A DNA stretch of 20,376 nt from positions 1 through 20,376 of the IMG/VR virus record IMGVR_UViG_3300025413_000150. The stretch is one strand, 5' to 3'. The notes under the pieces are model-generated. The model was not told the origin of the DNA and did no database searches. It saw only the letters and a list, made by a program, of their open reading frames with translations. The DNA is from a virus. How positions within the stretch are numbered: the stretch's first letter is position 1; every line of letters starts with the position of its first letter. Positions 20,069-20,376 of the stretch are shown here, piece by piece. Made by a program: the position numbers and the translations under genes.

Positions 20069-20284
20069 TTAAACAACAGAACCAACATTTTCTTTATGAA
20101 ATTTTAGAACTGCTTCCCAAGCTTTTGTTTCTCCTTTGTGTGGAGTGTAAGCAGGACAAATTTTACGGATACCTTTTGCATTTCCCATATAATCAAAGCA
20201 ATGTGTTCCGTTTTTCCATCCTGTCACTTCAAAAACTTTATATCCAAAATCTTTTAAGAACTTGATTTCTTTTTCTGTTATCAT
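20069..20284 (-). CDS. Small early protein, 71 aa, unknown
   Basis: A 71-residue soluble protein from the ATG at 20284 (MITEKEIKFLKDFGYKVFEV). AAGGA stands 6-8 bases before it. The start is a charged helix, followed by VFEVTGWKNGTHCFDYMGNAKG and a C-terminal helix (ETKAWEAVLKFHKENVG). Two cysteines and several aromatic residues are spread without a clear metal motif. It has its own sigma-70-like promoter, the sign of an early host-takeover gene. I do not recognise the family. A weak inverted repeat TGTTGT/ACAACA overlaps its stop codon and may reduce read-through. Confidence 0.65.
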   Translation of the reverse strand: MITEKEIKFLKDFGYKVFEVTGWKNGTHCFDYMGNAKGIRKICPAYTPHKGETKAWEAVLKFHKENVGSVV

Positions 20285-20313
20285 TTAATTCCTTATCAAC
20301 TGAACATGAGTCC

Positions 20314-20341
20314 ATTGTATCAGGACCACAGGATTTGTCAA
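20314..20341 (-). promoter_or_regulatory. Sigma-70-like early promoter, copy 2
   Basis: Minus-strand TTGACA (20341-20336), 16-base spacer, TACAAT (20319-20314), then GGACTCATGTTCAGTTGATAAGGA leading to the 71-codon gene; the transcript start should fall about 20307. Confidence 0.85.
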
Positions 20342-20376
20342 CAGGAATCTTGTTGTATTTTAGCAACATGTTGTAT

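Larger units (their letters stand above)
20005..20341. repeat. Two copies of a promoter-leader cassette
   Basis: 20005-20053 and 20291-20341 share TTGACAAAT, TGATACAATGGAC and TGTTCAGTTGATAAGGA (minus-strand sense) with differences mainly in the promoter spacer. Each copy precedes a very small gene. Confidence 0.85.

Overview
This window looks like part of the genome of a T4-like myovirus (Caudoviricetes) infecting an AT-rich, probably aquatic Gram-negative bacterium. The evidence is a block of T4-type replication genes in T4-like order (family B DNA polymerase gp43, UvsX recombinase, gp41-type DnaB helicase), T4-style late promoters (TATAAATA), gene junctions that overlap by a few bases (ATGA, TAATG), and a large phage-type tRNA cluster. 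The host was not identified from the sequence.

Layout. (1) 1-2536, minus strand: four overlapping genes for glycan or nucleotide-sugar chemistry: a partial HtrL/YibB-like protein, a DxD glycosyltransferase, an extended SDR epimerase/dehydratase and a GT2 glycosyltransferase. (2) 2551-5447, minus: a 394-residue conserved protein with weak hints of a nuclease, a DUF4338-like protein and two small, mostly membrane-associated proteins. (3) 5444-11030, minus: gp41 helicase, a small linker protein, UvsX, gp43 and a small beta-rich protein, all tightly coupled and probably transcribed from a sigma-70-like promoter at 11060-11088. (4) 11139-13182, plus: an envelope cassette of a coiled-coil membrane protein, a previously hidden 55-residue membrane peptide, a secreted S11 penicillin-binding-protein-type peptidase and a secreted glycine/proline-rich protein. 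(5) 13179-14615, minus: homospermidine synthase behind a late promoter. (6) 14659-19859: a minus-strand tRNA array interrupted by small genes (63-aa protein, 110-aa protein, lipoprotein, HNH endonuclease, GroES-like, YkuK-like RNase H fold) and by a plus-strand DnaJ-like gene. (7) 19860-20376: a hairpin and two very small early genes, each behind an almost identical promoter-leader cassette.

The tRNA array has 24 elements that can be assigned an anticodon, including one initiator-type tRNA and one badly truncated Gly-like element. Isoacceptors were found for every amino acid except Ser, Cys and Gln. Several CDS stop codons lie inside the 5' ends of downstream tRNAs. Two tRNA-Leu genes have class-I-length variable loops.

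The most unusual content is non-coding. Between tRNA-Glu and tRNA-Asp lies a ~221-nt segment whose two ends form a ~20-bp helix running right up to both tRNAs, with several internal hairpins. Between tRNA-Asp and tRNA-Lys lies a ~135-nt structured segment that ends in an acceptor/T-arm-like module with an encoded CCA. Together with two degenerate tRNA-like elements (14659-14732 and 14900-14964) these suggest a set of tRNA-embedded stable RNAs, analogous in position to the RNA C and RNA D of phage T4. Homology was not searched; all names rest on motifs and recalled family features.
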